A stretch of 41,955 bases of DNA, taken from positions 1 through 41,955 of the forward strand of contig JAGVYR010000069.1 of NCBI GenBank assembly GCA_018303185.1, read 5' to 3'. Under the pieces are notes generated by a model. The model was not told the origin of the DNA, made no database searches, and was given only the letters and a program-made list of their open reading frames with translations. This document shows positions 7,278 through 16,268 of this stretch, piece after piece. The stretch is from Candidatus Woesearchaeota archaeon (lineage in GTDB: Archaea; Nanobdellota; Nanobdellia; Woesearchaeales; GW2011-AR4). A program made the translations under genes and the position numbers. Numbering within the stretch: position 1 is the stretch's first letter; the number at the start of each line of letters is the position of its first letter.

Positions 7278-8662
7278 AATTCATAGACGATATGGACAAG
7301 ATGGGCGGCTTTGAGGCCTCTATCCTCGGTACATCTGTAATCCCGGAAGTCGTCAGGAGGGTAGACCTGCTTTTTCCAGTGAAAATAAGGTATCACTGCA
7401 GCCTCCTGAGGAAAATCGGGCAGGCAGAGGAATATGTGAAGCTGGAAGTCATGGGTGAAGAGAGCGAGAAGCTCATTGGCATGCTGCTCAGCGGAAAATT
7501 GAAATTTTCCTTCTTTTCTTCAATAGGAAAAAGGCTCAATCAAGCGACAAAGAGTATGGACCCCTTCTGCCGGAATGAAATCCGGAGGCTTAAGGAATTT
7601 TCCGGCAAAAAGCTGCTGTCCTCATATAAAAAAATTATGGATATCTACATGCACTATTATGCTGTCGGGGGCTTTACCTTCATCTATGAGTCGTATCTTG
7701 CCGAGGCGCTTATTGCTTCATTAAAGGGAAAGATGGATAGCCCAGAGGATTTTGCTTTTTCCTACATGGATTCAAAGAGCAAAAATTATGTCAGCTATAT
7801 GATTGAATATGAAAAAGCCCTAGCTAAACTTTCAAAAAATCCCTCGGAAAAAGCCAGAAAAAGTATTTTGGATGATTTTTATTATATAAAATCGAATTTT
7901 CTTGATTCTAAGATGCTTAATGACAGCATAATAATGAAGGATATGCAGCACCTTTATGGGAAAAAGCCGCATCTCCATAAAAAGCTCTCAGAAGCGCAGA
8001 TGAAGAATCAGCTGAAGAAGCTGCCGCAAAAGGACAAAGTGATGCTGGAAGTATTGGCCTTATCCCTTCCTCTCAGGGACATGCGCAAAAGGCTCAACCA
8101 AACAGGTCAGTTCATAATGTTCCGCTTTTTTGACGAGGCATTGAGGAGAAAAGGCATTGAAAAGAAAAGAGCAATTTTTTTGAGGATGTTCTGGAACGAA
8201 TTCGGAGATTTGCTGAAAAATCCGGCAAAGCTTGAAAAGAGGCTCATAAAAAGAAGGTCCGCAACTCTTTATTTCGGCAATGGAAAGGCATTATACCTTC
8301 CCGGGATAGCGATAAAGAAGAGAAAGCCAGTAAAAAATGATGTGCTGAAGGGTGTGATAGCATCAAAGGGCAGCGCAAAAGGGGCAGCAAGGATAATCCT
8401 TGGGCAGAAAGATTTCCATAAATTCAGGAAAGGCGACATCCTTATATCAGAGGCGACAAGGCCGGAATTTCTGCCAATAATGAAAAAGGCTGCCGCGATA
8501 GTGACAGAGGAAGGCGGCATAACGAGCCACGCGGCTATTGTATCAAGGGAGCTGAAAGTGCCGTGCATTGTTGGAGTGAGCCACATAACATCCATACTGA
8601 AAAACGGGGACAAAGTTGAAGTGGATGCAAATACAGGGACAATCAAGTTGCTGAAAAAATGA
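7274..8662 (+). CDS. PEP-utiliser mobile-domain protein 2 (divergent)
   Basis: The 462-residue protein carries the same C-terminal swivelling domain, with GDILISEATRPEFLP and [16 protein letters not shown]; the carrier is His419. It is the shortest and most divergent member. The aromatic F/YFW..N.Y motif and the W.DDRK motif of its siblings are missing or unrecognisable, and the EISRR.GI motif appears only as DEALRRKGIEKK. It also lacks a long N-terminal aromatic region. It overlaps both neighbours through ATGA junctions, so the three genes are likely made at similar levels. It may be a specialised acceptor-binding variant or a structural partner. Confidence 0.78.
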   Translation: MKFIDDMDKMGGFEASILGTSVIPEVVRRVDLLFPVKIRYHCSLLRKIGQAEEYVKLEVMGEESEKLIGMLLSGKLKFSFFSSIGKRLNQATKSMDPFCRNEIRRLKEFSGKKLLSSYKKIMDIYMHYYAVGGFTFIYESYLAEALIASLKGKMDSPEDFAFSYMDSKSKNYVSYMIEYEKALAKLSKNPSEKARKSILDDFYYIKSNFLDSKMLNDSIIMKDMQHLYGKKPHLHKKLSEAQMKNQLKKLPQKDKVMLEVLALSLPLRDMRKRLNQTGQFIMFRFFDEALRRKGIEKKRAIFLRMFWNEFGDLLKNPAKLEKRLIKRRSATLYFGNGKALYLPGIAIKKRKPVKNDVLKGVIASKGSAKGAARIILGQKDFHKFRKGDILISEATRPEFLPIMKKAAAIVTEEGGITSHAAIVSRELKVPCIVGVSHITSILKNGDKVEVDANTGTIKLLKK

Positions 8663-10116
8663 TAAATCCGGAAAATGAGCTTTTTGTCTGGGGGCCAATA
8701 GACGGCAGGCCTGTTTACACCTCATTTTTTGTCGTAGCAATGAAACAGAAGCCAAAATACACGTACAGATGGCCAGAATTCCTGTTTTATTTCTCAAAGA
8801 CAAAGATGATGCTCATAGCTGATTATGCTGCGCTTAGAAATGTCGGGAAAAAATCATTCATGAAATGGATAATGGATGACAATAACCTGAAGAAATTGGA
8901 AAGAGACTATAAGGCCGCGAGAAAAAACCTAAAAAAGCTTGAGAAAACAATAAATAGAGAACATCTAAAAACCCTTTCGGAAAATGAATTTAAAAAATCG
9001 TTCCTTAAATGGAATTCCCTCTATCTGGAATTCTGGATTGTAGGCCTTGTCCCGGAGCTTTCAAACTGGGGCGGCGAGCAGATTCTTAGGGAAAAGCTTT
9101 CTGGCATAATAAAAGGCAACAAAAAATTCCTTAAGGCAATGGAAACGCTTTCAGCGCCCGAAGACCTGTCTTTCTATCAGAAGGAGGAACTGGACATGCT
9201 TAATATAATAAGATATTCAAAAAACGCGCCATTATTCAATAAGCTCCTGGAATCCCATTCAAAGAAGTACTTCTGGATAGGCAACAGCTACTTTGAGCAG
9301 AAAATCCTTGACAAAAGCCATTTCAGGAAGCAGCTTTCTCATATAAGCTCAAAAGCCGTTTCAAAAAAAATACGCCAGATAAAAAGCTACCATAACAAAA
9401 TAAAAAAGCAGAAAAAAGGCTTCATAAAAAAATACAGATTTGGCAGGCATATCGAAAAAATATCAAAAAGGCTGAGCCACTCCATATGGTGGCAGGACGC
9501 AAGAAAAGAGCAGATATTTACTTCAAACCACTACGTAGAATTATTTCTTAATGAGATATCGAGGAGGAAGAAAATAAGGCTACTTGACCTTAAGTTCTAT
9601 TCAGAGAATGAGCTGTCAGACTTGGTAAGGTACAATAAGAAAGTTTCTCAGTCAACAATCTCGCACAGGAAGAAGAAATGCCTTTGGCATTATGCAGGAA
9701 AAAGGCTGGTGTTTGATGTAGGAGACAATATATCAAGGATAATTAAGCCATTTATTGAAAAAAATACAGAAAATCATGACGGCATTTTGAAAGGCCTGGT
9801 TGTGAGCTTCGGCAAAGGCCCTGTAAAAGGAAAAGCGAGGATTCTGCTTACGCCCAGAAATGCCCATTTTTTGAAAAAAGGAGAAATACTTGTCGCTCCG
9901 ATGACTTCCCCTGATTATGTGACTGCAATGAGAAAAGCAGCAGCGATAGTGACAGACGAGGGCGGCATGACGAGCCATGCGGCCATTGTCAGCAGAGAGC
10001 TCGGGATTCCATGCGTTGTCGGCACCAAGATAGCTACAAAAGCCCTTAAGAACGGAATGAATGTTGAAGTGGATGCCGATTCCGGCATTGTCAGGATTCT
10101 GAAAGATCAGATGTAA
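8659..10116 (+). CDS. PEP-utiliser mobile-domain protein 3
   Basis: The 485-residue protein has a Lys-rich helical N-terminal part and the swivelling domain at about 370-485. The phosphorylation signature is [16 protein letters not shown], with His440. The helical region keeps the array motifs: KYFWIGNSYFEQ, WWQDARKEQ, NHYVELFLNEISRRKKI. The N-terminus (WGPIDGRPVYTSFF) is rich in aromatic residues, as in proteins 1 and 5. It starts in an ATGA overlap with protein 2 and is the last gene of the tightly coupled run; 70 bp and a TATA box separate it from protein 4. No ATP-grasp or TIM-barrel domain is present. Confidence 0.8.
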   Translation: MINPENELFVWGPIDGRPVYTSFFVVAMKQKPKYTYRWPEFLFYFSKTKMMLIADYAALRNVGKKSFMKWIMDDNNLKKLERDYKAARKNLKKLEKTINREHLKTLSENEFKKSFLKWNSLYLEFWIVGLVPELSNWGGEQILREKLSGIIKGNKKFLKAMETLSAPEDLSFYQKEELDMLNIIRYSKNAPLFNKLLESHSKKYFWIGNSYFEQKILDKSHFRKQLSHISSKAVSKKIRQIKSYHNKIKKQKKGFIKKYRFGRHIEKISKRLSHSIWWQDARKEQIFTSNHYVELFLNEISRRKKIRLLDLKFYSENELSDLVRYNKKVSQSTISHRKKKCLWHYAGKRLVFDVGDNISRIIKPFIEKNTENHDGILKGLVVSFGKGPVKGKARILLTPRNAHFLKKGEILVAPMTSPDYVTAMRKAAAIVTDEGGMTSHAAIVSRELGIPCVVGTKIATKALKNGMNVEVDADSGIVRILKDQM

Positions 10117-10147
10117 GTTCATTTATGCATTGCCATTAAACCATAAG

Positions 10148-10158
10148 CTTTATTAATA
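10148..10158 (+). promoter_or_regulatory. TATA box of mobile-domain protein 4
   Basis: CTTTATTAATA lies about 34 bases before the ATG at 10187, giving a nearly leaderless transcript. It marks a new transcription unit after the coupled genes upstream. Confidence 0.55.
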
Positions 10159-10186
10159 GTGTAAACATTCTTAAACAATTGTAAAC

Positions 10187-11878
10187 ATGGAAAGGCAACT
10201 GGTTCAGATTCCGGCGGAACAGGTCAACAAGCTGAAGGAGCTTGACAGGCACAGGACAGATTTGGCAGGCTATCCAATCTCAAAAAAAGTGCACATACTG
10301 CTGCAGGAAAAGCTCGCGGACATATTCGGGAGCAGGTTATTGAAGCCCGGCAACGAGATAAGGAAGGGCGATTGGTTCGAATACATAAGGGAGCCTTTGC
10401 CCGCCCACGTCATGGCTCCTATCGCCATAGGTGTTGTAAAGTATTCAGGAGAGATGATAGGAAAGCCTTTTACAAGGATACTTGTGGCAACTGACGGCAG
10501 CAAGACCTGGTGGTGCAATTATAAGGAAGATATATGCAGCATTGGAAATTATCTCATATCAGCATTCATTGACAGGAAATTCTCATTAGATTATCATGCA
10601 AAATACATAAGCTTTATCGATCGGACAAGGAAGTTTTTTGAAAAATACAGGAAAGAAGACCTTTCCAAGTTCTCAAATAGGAGGCTTTCTGAGGAATATG
10701 CTTTTGCCTGTAAAGTATTGATGCAGTTCCATGCGCTGTCTTTTGACATAGATGCCATCGACATAGTTCTTGAGGAAAAGCTCAAGGAGAAGTTAAAATC
10801 AGTCATTGAGTCAGGGAAAAAATTCGGCAAGCATGATTTTAATACGGCATACAGCGCCCTTACAACACCTTCTGAGGCTTCATACATAAACAAGGAGCAG
10901 TTATTGCTCTATGAGATTTCAAAAAAGATAATTGGCAGCAAAAAGCTCTCAGGCCTGTTTAAGTATGATTCCGGCATAATATTGCCGCAGCTGGGCAAAT
11001 ATCCGTCAATAAAGAAATGTTTCTCTGACCTTGAGGAAAAATACTGGTGGACAGGACTTGGATGGACTACATGGAAGGAAAAGGGCATGAAAGAGTTCGT
11101 AGGCGAGGTAAAAAGCATACTTAGCGGAGAAGAAGATATTGGCAGCGAGATTGGCAGAATAAGAAATTTCAGCAAGAGCATAATCAGCCAAAAGAAGCAG
11201 ATAGCATCTGATCTAAGTTTTGATGAAGAGATGCTTCTCTACATGGACATATTCGACAGGTATGCAGCCTTGCATGATTGCAGGAAAGAGCTGCAGATGA
11301 AAGGCACTTTTGTCCTGAACAGATTCCTGTGCGAGATTTCAGGAAGATATGGGTGCAATTATGATTTGCTGCTGTGGCATATGCCGTCGGAAATAATGGA
11401 ACTTATGAACACCGGGAAGGCGGATTATGAGAAGGCACGGAAAAGAAAAGAAGCATCATTGTTCCTGTTCTACAAGGATAGCATTGAGGAGTATACTGGA
11501 GAGGCAGCTATAAGGAAAAGGGAGGAAGAGCTTGCTCCGGATGTCAGGGATATAAGGGATTTCAAGGGTCTGATAGCGTCTTTCGGAAAAGCCACAGGAA
11601 AGGCAAAAGTCTGCTTCTCCGCTTCAGAAGCGTCAGGAAAAATAAAGAAAGGCGACATCCTTGTTGCAAGCATGACAACGCCCGACTATTTGCCTGCAAT
11701 GAAAAAGGCAGCTGCCATAGTCACAGACGAAGGTGGAATTACAAGCCATGCTGCCATAGTAAGCAGGGAGCTTAAGATACCCTGTGTTGTCGGAACAAGA
11801 GTCGCTACAAAAGTGCTGAAAGACAATACTGCTGTAGAAGTAAATGCCAACCACGGCTCTGTGAAGGTGCTCGACTGA
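10187..11878 (+). CDS. PEP-utiliser mobile-domain protein 4
   Basis: The 563-residue protein is one of the longest of the array. An extra N-terminal part (1-120) includes LVQIPAEQV, echoed by LVQIPAEACI in protein 6, and a beta-rich stretch ending in [16 protein letters not shown]. The array motifs are KYWWTGLGW and [10 protein letters not shown]. The swivelling domain runs from about 450 to the end, with [20 protein letters not shown] and [16 protein letters not shown]; the carrier is His521. The shared N-terminal element with protein 6 suggests these two form a subgroup. It has its own TATA box, and a separate promoter follows before pta. Confidence 0.8.
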   Translation: MERQLVQIPAEQVNKLKELDRHRTDLAGYPISKKVHILLQEKLADIFGSRLLKPGNEIRKGDWFEYIREPLPAHVMAPIAIGVVKYSGEMIGKPFTRILVATDGSKTWWCNYKEDICSIGNYLISAFIDRKFSLDYHAKYISFIDRTRKFFEKYRKEDLSKFSNRRLSEEYAFACKVLMQFHALSFDIDAIDIVLEEKLKEKLKSVIESGKKFGKHDFNTAYSALTTPSEASYINKEQLLLYEISKKIIGSKKLSGLFKYDSGIILPQLGKYPSIKKCFSDLEEKYWWTGLGWTTWKEKGMKEFVGEVKSILSGEEDIGSEIGRIRNFSKSIISQKKQIASDLSFDEEMLLYMDIFDRYAALHDCRKELQMKGTFVLNRFLCEISGRYGCNYDLLLWHMPSEIMELMNTGKADYEKARKRKEASLFLFYKDSIEEYTGEAAIRKREEELAPDVRDIRDFKGLIASFGKATGKAKVCFSASEASGKIKKGDILVASMTTPDYLPAMKKAAAIVTDEGGITSHAAIVSRELKIPCVVGTRVATKVLKDNTAVEVNANHGSVKVLD

Positions 11879-11891
11879 TTAATGCAGAAAC

Positions 11892-11900
11892 TTTTTAAAC
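11892..11900 (+). promoter_or_regulatory. TATA box of pta
   Basis: TTTTTAAAC is about 31-39 bases before the pta ATG. A G-run (GGGGGG) near 11920-11925 forms the ribosome binding site, so this transcript has a short leader. Confidence 0.6.
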
Positions 11901-11930
11901 ACACAGCTTCTAGCAGCGTGGGGGGATAGC

Positions 11931-12923
11931 ATGACAGATGTTAAAAAAATCCTGATGGACGGCGCAAGGCAGAAGCCTGTGAAAGTCATTGTCCACGAGG
12001 CTGACGATGAGCGAGTTCTTAGGGCGACAGAAATAATTCTTAAGGAAAAGATAGCGATTCCAGTCCTTATAGGTGAAAATATAGAAAAAATACAGGCTCT
12101 CATAAAAAAGTTAGGCCTTAACCTGAGCAATGTCGAGCTTATCACACCAAAAACATATTCAAATAAAGAAAGCCTCGCAAAAGAGCTTTATGAACTGAGA
12201 AAGTACAAGGGCCTTTCTTTGGAGGACGCTAAGAAGCTGCTTGATGACCAATTCTATCTTGGAGTAATGCTCCTTCACAAAGGCGAAGCGGGCGCAATAA
12301 CAGGAACATGCGTATATCCGACAGCAGCCTTGATGAAGCCCGCGCTCCAGATAATAAAGACAAAAGACGGAGTGGCAGCCTGCGGAGTCAGCATAATGAT
12401 TGACCGGAAGATGAACAAAGTTTTCCTGGCAGCAGACGCTGACATAACCATTGACCCGAATGCAGAGCAGCTTGCCGACATAGCGGTAAGCACTGCAAAT
12501 GCAGCAGAAGCCCTGGGAATAGAGCCGAAAGTCGCTTTCCTCTCATACTCGACAAAAGGCTCTGGCGGCGGGCATCCAAGCCTTGGAAAGATAAGGCAGG
12601 CTCTTGAGCTGGCAAAAAAGAAGAAGCCCGGCGTTATCATTGACGGCGAGCTTCAGCTGGATGCCGCAATCCTGAAGGAAGGCTGCATGAGGAAATGCCC
12701 AGCCAGCCCCGTCAAGGGAGAAGCCAATTGCCTTATATTTCCTGACCTCACTTCAGCTAATATAGGCCTTAAGCTCTGGATGGAATTCGGGGATGTGCAG
12801 TACATAGGCCCTCTGAACATGGGCATGAAAAAGCCGGTCAATGAGCTGGGCAGGACATTCAAGCCTGAAGACATCGCAAACACTGTCATGCTGTGCGCAT
12901 TCATGGCAAATAAAGGGATATGA
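11931..12923 (+). CDS. pta: Phosphate acetyltransferase (phosphotransacetylase)
   Basis: The enzyme interconverts acetyl-CoA plus phosphate with acetyl phosphate plus CoA. The 330-residue length is that of a single-domain Pta. Signatures include SYSTKGSGGG..PS, DGELQLDAAI, ANCLIFPDLTSANIGLKL and the C-terminal IGPLNMGMKKPVNEL. It has its own TATA box and ribosome binding site, and the next mobile-domain gene starts 9 bp after its stop, so the two are probably cotranscribed. No acetate kinase or ADP-forming acetyl-CoA synthetase is in the window. Its place inside the phosphohistidine array suggests a link through acetyl phosphate or through acyl-CoA supply for the two acyltransferases; both ideas are inference. 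Phosphate butyryltransferase is a less likely alternative. Confidence 0.9.
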   Translation: MTDVKKILMDGARQKPVKVIVHEADDERVLRATEIILKEKIAIPVLIGENIEKIQALIKKLGLNLSNVELITPKTYSNKESLAKELYELRKYKGLSLEDAKKLLDDQFYLGVMLLHKGEAGAITGTCVYPTAALMKPALQIIKTKDGVAACGVSIMIDRKMNKVFLAADADITIDPNAEQLADIAVSTANAAEALGIEPKVAFLSYSTKGSGGGHPSLGKIRQALELAKKKKPGVIIDGELQLDAAILKEGCMRKCPASPVKGEANCLIFPDLTSANIGLKLWMEFGDVQYIGPLNMGMKKPVNELGRTFKPEDIANTVMLCAFMANKGI

Positions 12924-12932
12924 AATTCTAAA

Positions 12933-14489
12933 ATGAATAAGCTGAAAAGGTTCGAGCATCTGGCAGAAAAAAACTGGTATATACAGGGCTTTAATTGCAC
13001 TCCAAATTTCATCTATTTCGGCATAACTTCAGGCATTGTAGGGTGCAACCGCACTCTGGGTTACGGCTACAGCGCAATGGTTCATGTTTTTAAAAATGAC
13101 TATAATGAGTATCACTACAGTGTCGACGATCTCAGGTCAATAGGGGAAAACATCATAAAGAATTTCAGGAAAAACAGGAATTACATAAAATCACTTATTT
13201 CCAAGGATAACAAAGATTTCAAGCAGATATTCAAGTTCCATAGGCTTCTTGATAGTGCAAACATTAAGAAAGAAAGCACAAAAAAGCTCATAGAGATGTA
13301 CAAAAAGACGTCGGACTACTACAGCCAGTTACTCAACAGGTCGCATATAATAGAAGGATTTTCTCTGACATATGATGTGGAGATAAAAAACGCAATAGAG
13401 TCCTATCTCAAGGGAAATAAAATTGCACGGAAGCCTGAAGAAGTATTCAACATATTGACGACTCCAGAAAAATCGTCTTTCATGCTTGAGGAAGGCCGCG
13501 ATCTTCTTGGGATACTGGCATTTATACAGTCAGATAAACAGCTTTTGAATCTTTTCAAGTCGGAAAGCCAAGGAAGCATAATATTCATGCTTAAAGGCTT
13601 TCCAAAACTGCATAAGGCCCTTGAAGAACACAGAAAAAATTACTATTGGATAAAGAACTTCTACGCAGGCGCAAAAGAGCTGAAATTAAATTATTTTGTA
13701 TCAGAGCTTAAGTCAATGGTCCTGAAGGGAAGCGATGCAAAAAAGCTCATATCAGAACAGCAGGTCAGGCTGAAAAGGCTTGTTTCCGAAAAAAAGTCAT
13801 TATGGAAAAAGCTCAGTCTCCCTTCAGAGGCTAAAGGCATGATAGAGCTTTCAAATCAGCTGGGGCAGTGGCAGGATGACAGGAAAAAACAGGTGCTGCA
13901 GAGCATACACTACCTAGATGCGCTTCTTTTAGAGATAGGCAGGAGGCACGGCATAAAGGATGAATTTATGCGCTATCTGCTGCCTTATGAAGTTACAGGG
14001 CAGTTCCTAAAGAAGATAGATAACGATTTCCTCGAAGAAAGGAAAAAAGGGTGCATAATCATAGCCGAAGGAAACGCGAAAGGTCTTGTTACAGAAGTGC
14101 TTACAGGAAAAGATTGCGCAAAATTCAGGGAAATGCTGGAAGATCATAAGACTCGCGAATTCAAAGAGATAAGCGGCATCTGCGCTTCCCAGGGAAAAGC
14201 AACCGGGAAGGCAAGGGTTTGCAAGAGCCACGCAGATATTCTGAAATTCAGGGAAGGAGAGGTGCTTGTAGCGCCAATGACGCGACCCGAATACCTGCCT
14301 GCAATGAAAAAAGCCGCTGCAATCGTAACGGATGAAGGCGGCATAACAAGCCATGCTGCCATAATTTCAAGAGAACTCGGGATACCGTGCATAATAGGCA
14401 CAAAGACTGCAACAAGCCAGCTAAAGACAGGCGACATGATAGAGGTAAGGGCAAGCCACGGCGCGGTCATAATACTTGGCAGGCAATAA
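12933..14489 (+). CDS. PEP-utiliser mobile-domain protein 5
   Basis: The 518-residue protein has a Lys-rich helical N-terminal part with the array motifs NYYWIKNFYAGAKEL, QWQDDRKKQ and LLLEIGRRHGI, then the swivelling domain at about 405-518. The signature is [16 protein letters not shown] with His474; [18 protein letters not shown] precedes it. It shares NFYAGAK with NNYAGAK of protein 1, making these two a close pair. It begins 9 bp after pta. No ATP-grasp domain is present. The end of the gene overlaps the promoter region of protein 6. Confidence 0.8.
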   Translation: MNKLKRFEHLAEKNWYIQGFNCTPNFIYFGITSGIVGCNRTLGYGYSAMVHVFKNDYNEYHYSVDDLRSIGENIIKNFRKNRNYIKSLISKDNKDFKQIFKFHRLLDSANIKKESTKKLIEMYKKTSDYYSQLLNRSHIIEGFSLTYDVEIKNAIESYLKGNKIARKPEEVFNILTTPEKSSFMLEEGRDLLGILAFIQSDKQLLNLFKSESQGSIIFMLKGFPKLHKALEEHRKNYYWIKNFYAGAKELKLNYFVSELKSMVLKGSDAKKLISEQQVRLKRLVSEKKSLWKKLSLPSEAKGMIELSNQLGQWQDDRKKQVLQSIHYLDALLLEIGRRHGIKDEFMRYLLPYEVTGQFLKKIDNDFLEERKKGCIIIAEGNAKGLVTEVLTGKDCAKFREMLEDHKTREFKEISGICASQGKATGKARVCKSHADILKFREGEVLVAPMTRPEYLPAMKKAAAIVTDEGGITSHAAIISRELGIPCIIGTKTATSQLKTGDMIEVRASHGAVIILGRQ

Positions 14490-14519
14490 TCCTTTGTGAC
14501 CACATTTTCTTTGATAAAA

Positions 14520-14529
14520 TTTAAAAATA
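14520..14529 (+). promoter_or_regulatory. TATA box of mobile-domain protein 6
   Basis: TTTAAAAATA lies 20-30 bases before the ATG at 14550. This decides the start: the upstream in-frame GTG at 14496 would lie ahead of the predicted transcription start. Confidence 0.55.
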
Positions 14530-14549
14530 GTGTCCACATTCCTCGCTGC

Positions 14550-16262
14550 ATGGCTTTCATAGAAAAGCAGTCCAAGGGCGGCAAAGAATATTATTACCTT
14601 ACTAAGACAGTCAGGCACGGCAGCAGGTTCAGGAAGGTAAGAGTTCTATTGTCAGACAGGCACCTTAGCGGCAAAAAACTAGCATCACTCGCAAAAAAGA
14701 AAGAGCCAGAATTATGGAAGAAATCAAAAGCAGATAATTTCTGGCATTTCTCTTTCAAAGCGCCCGCACAAGCGAATAATGAAAAATGGGTAATCTGGGA
14801 AAGACCCTCAAACCTTTATCTTGTGCAGATACCTGCAGAAGCCTGCATAGCCCTCAAATCAAGAAATTTTGATGTAAACTGGGGCAGGACCCATCTTTTC
14901 TTCAGGAATAATATGGTGAAGGCGGCATGGGACAAAAAGCGCATGATACTGGCAGGAATATCAGTTGTAAACAGCCTGATGGACAAGGCGGTTTTTGAAA
15001 GGAAGATGGAAGAATGGAGCAGGCTGAATGCTGAGCTTCATTCACAATATGCTAAACTGGAATGCATAGGGTTTGAGCCTCTTTCAGATAAAGAATTTAT
15101 AGAAATATTCAGGAAATTTCATACGGCATTCCAGGAATGGTGGAACTTTTCCCAGGTTGCCGAGCTTATATCAGTAGCTTCTGAAAATATCCTATTGGAT
15201 GTTGTCCCTAAAAGCGCATTTGCAGCCATAACAAGCCCAAGCAAAAAATCATATACTACAATTGAAGAAGAGAAGCTGCTGGGGATAGCCCTTAAGATTA
15301 AAATGAATAAAAGGGCGCATAGCCTGTTTTCAAAGGACATAAGCTCTATAAAGAAAGGCCTTGGCAGGCTCAATGAAATAAATTCCATGCTGAAAGCGCA
15401 CACAAAGGAATATTTCTGGCAGCAGAACGGGTACATAAATACAGAGCCTTTGGCAGTGGACTATTTCATTGCCCAGATAAAGGAGATATTGGCAGACAAT
15501 ACCGACATACTTTCACTTATAAGAAAAAATAAAGACAGGATAAAATCCATAAATTCAGAAAAAAAGAAAATATTGGAAACTCTCTCCTTTGGCCCTCAAT
15601 ACAAAAAATTAGTAAGCCTGCTGGATTTTTTCTGCATATTCCAGGATGACAGGAAGGCAATTTCACTCAATGGAAACCATTATCTCGGACTGCTTCTGAA
15701 AGAAGTTTCCAGAAGAACAGGCATAAGCAGGGCATTGCTTTCCTGGAGCAGCCCTCATGAAATTCCCGCAATTTTAAAGGGAGGTTTTGATATATCAGGA
15801 TTAAGAAAGAGAATGGATCATTGCGCCATGATAATTGACGACAGTGGAACAGAAATTCTTACAGGCAACAAGTCAAGGATAGAGGAAAGGAAGCTGTTTT
15901 CTGGCAAAGGCAGCCAGAAAATAACAGAATTTGAAGGCATAAGGGCCCAGGGAGGGAAAGCAACAGGAAAAGTCCTGAAGGTGCTTGACCCAAGAAAGTC
16001 CGGAAATTTTAAGGCAGGCAGCATTCTTGTTACAACGATGACAAGCCCGGATTTCGCGCCTTTGATGAAAAAAGCCGCAGCGATAGTGACCGATGAGGGC
16101 GGCATAACCTCCCATGCCTCAATAGTCTCAAGGGAGCTCGGAATACCGTGCGTCATAGGGACAAAAATAGCCACAGAGACGCTGGAAAGCGGGGATATTA
16201 TTGAAGTGAATGCGAATCATGGGATAGTAAAGATTATTAAAAGGAAGAATGCTAACGGATGA
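14550..16262 (+). CDS. PEP-utiliser mobile-domain protein 6, with an extra N-terminal beta domain
   Basis: With the ATG at 14550 the protein has 570 residues; a GTG at 14496 would add 18. The first 45 residues (KGGKEYYYLTKTVRHGSRFRK) resemble the small YYYL-type beta domain that opens many archaeal transposase- and Fic-like proteins, and they are absent from the other five members. LVQIPAEAC follows, shared with protein 4. Array motifs are EYFWQQNGY, FQDDRKA, NHYLGLLLKEVSRRTGI. The swivelling domain has ILVTTMTSPDFAPLMKKA and [16 protein letters not shown]; the carrier is His522. The ATP-grasp gene begins 7 bases after its stop, the closest physical link between carrier and donor in this cluster. 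Confidence 0.8.
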   Translation: MAFIEKQSKGGKEYYYLTKTVRHGSRFRKVRVLLSDRHLSGKKLASLAKKKEPELWKKSKADNFWHFSFKAPAQANNEKWVIWERPSNLYLVQIPAEACIALKSRNFDVNWGRTHLFFRNNMVKAAWDKKRMILAGISVVNSLMDKAVFERKMEEWSRLNAELHSQYAKLECIGFEPLSDKEFIEIFRKFHTAFQEWWNFSQVAELISVASENILLDVVPKSAFAAITSPSKKSYTTIEEEKLLGIALKIKMNKRAHSLFSKDISSIKKGLGRLNEINSMLKAHTKEYFWQQNGYINTEPLAVDYFIAQIKEILADNTDILSLIRKNKDRIKSINSEKKKILETLSFGPQYKKLVSLLDFFCIFQDDRKAISLNGNHYLGLLLKEVSRRTGISRALLSWSSPHEIPAILKGGFDISGLRKRMDHCAMIIDDSGTEILTGNKSRIEERKLFSGKGSQKITEFEGIRAQGGKATGKVLKVLDPRKSGNFKAGSILVTTMTSPDFAPLMKKAAAIVTDEGGITSHASIVSRELGIPCVIGTKIATETLESGDIIEVNANHGIVKIIKRKNANG

Positions 16263-16268
16263 TTAAAT

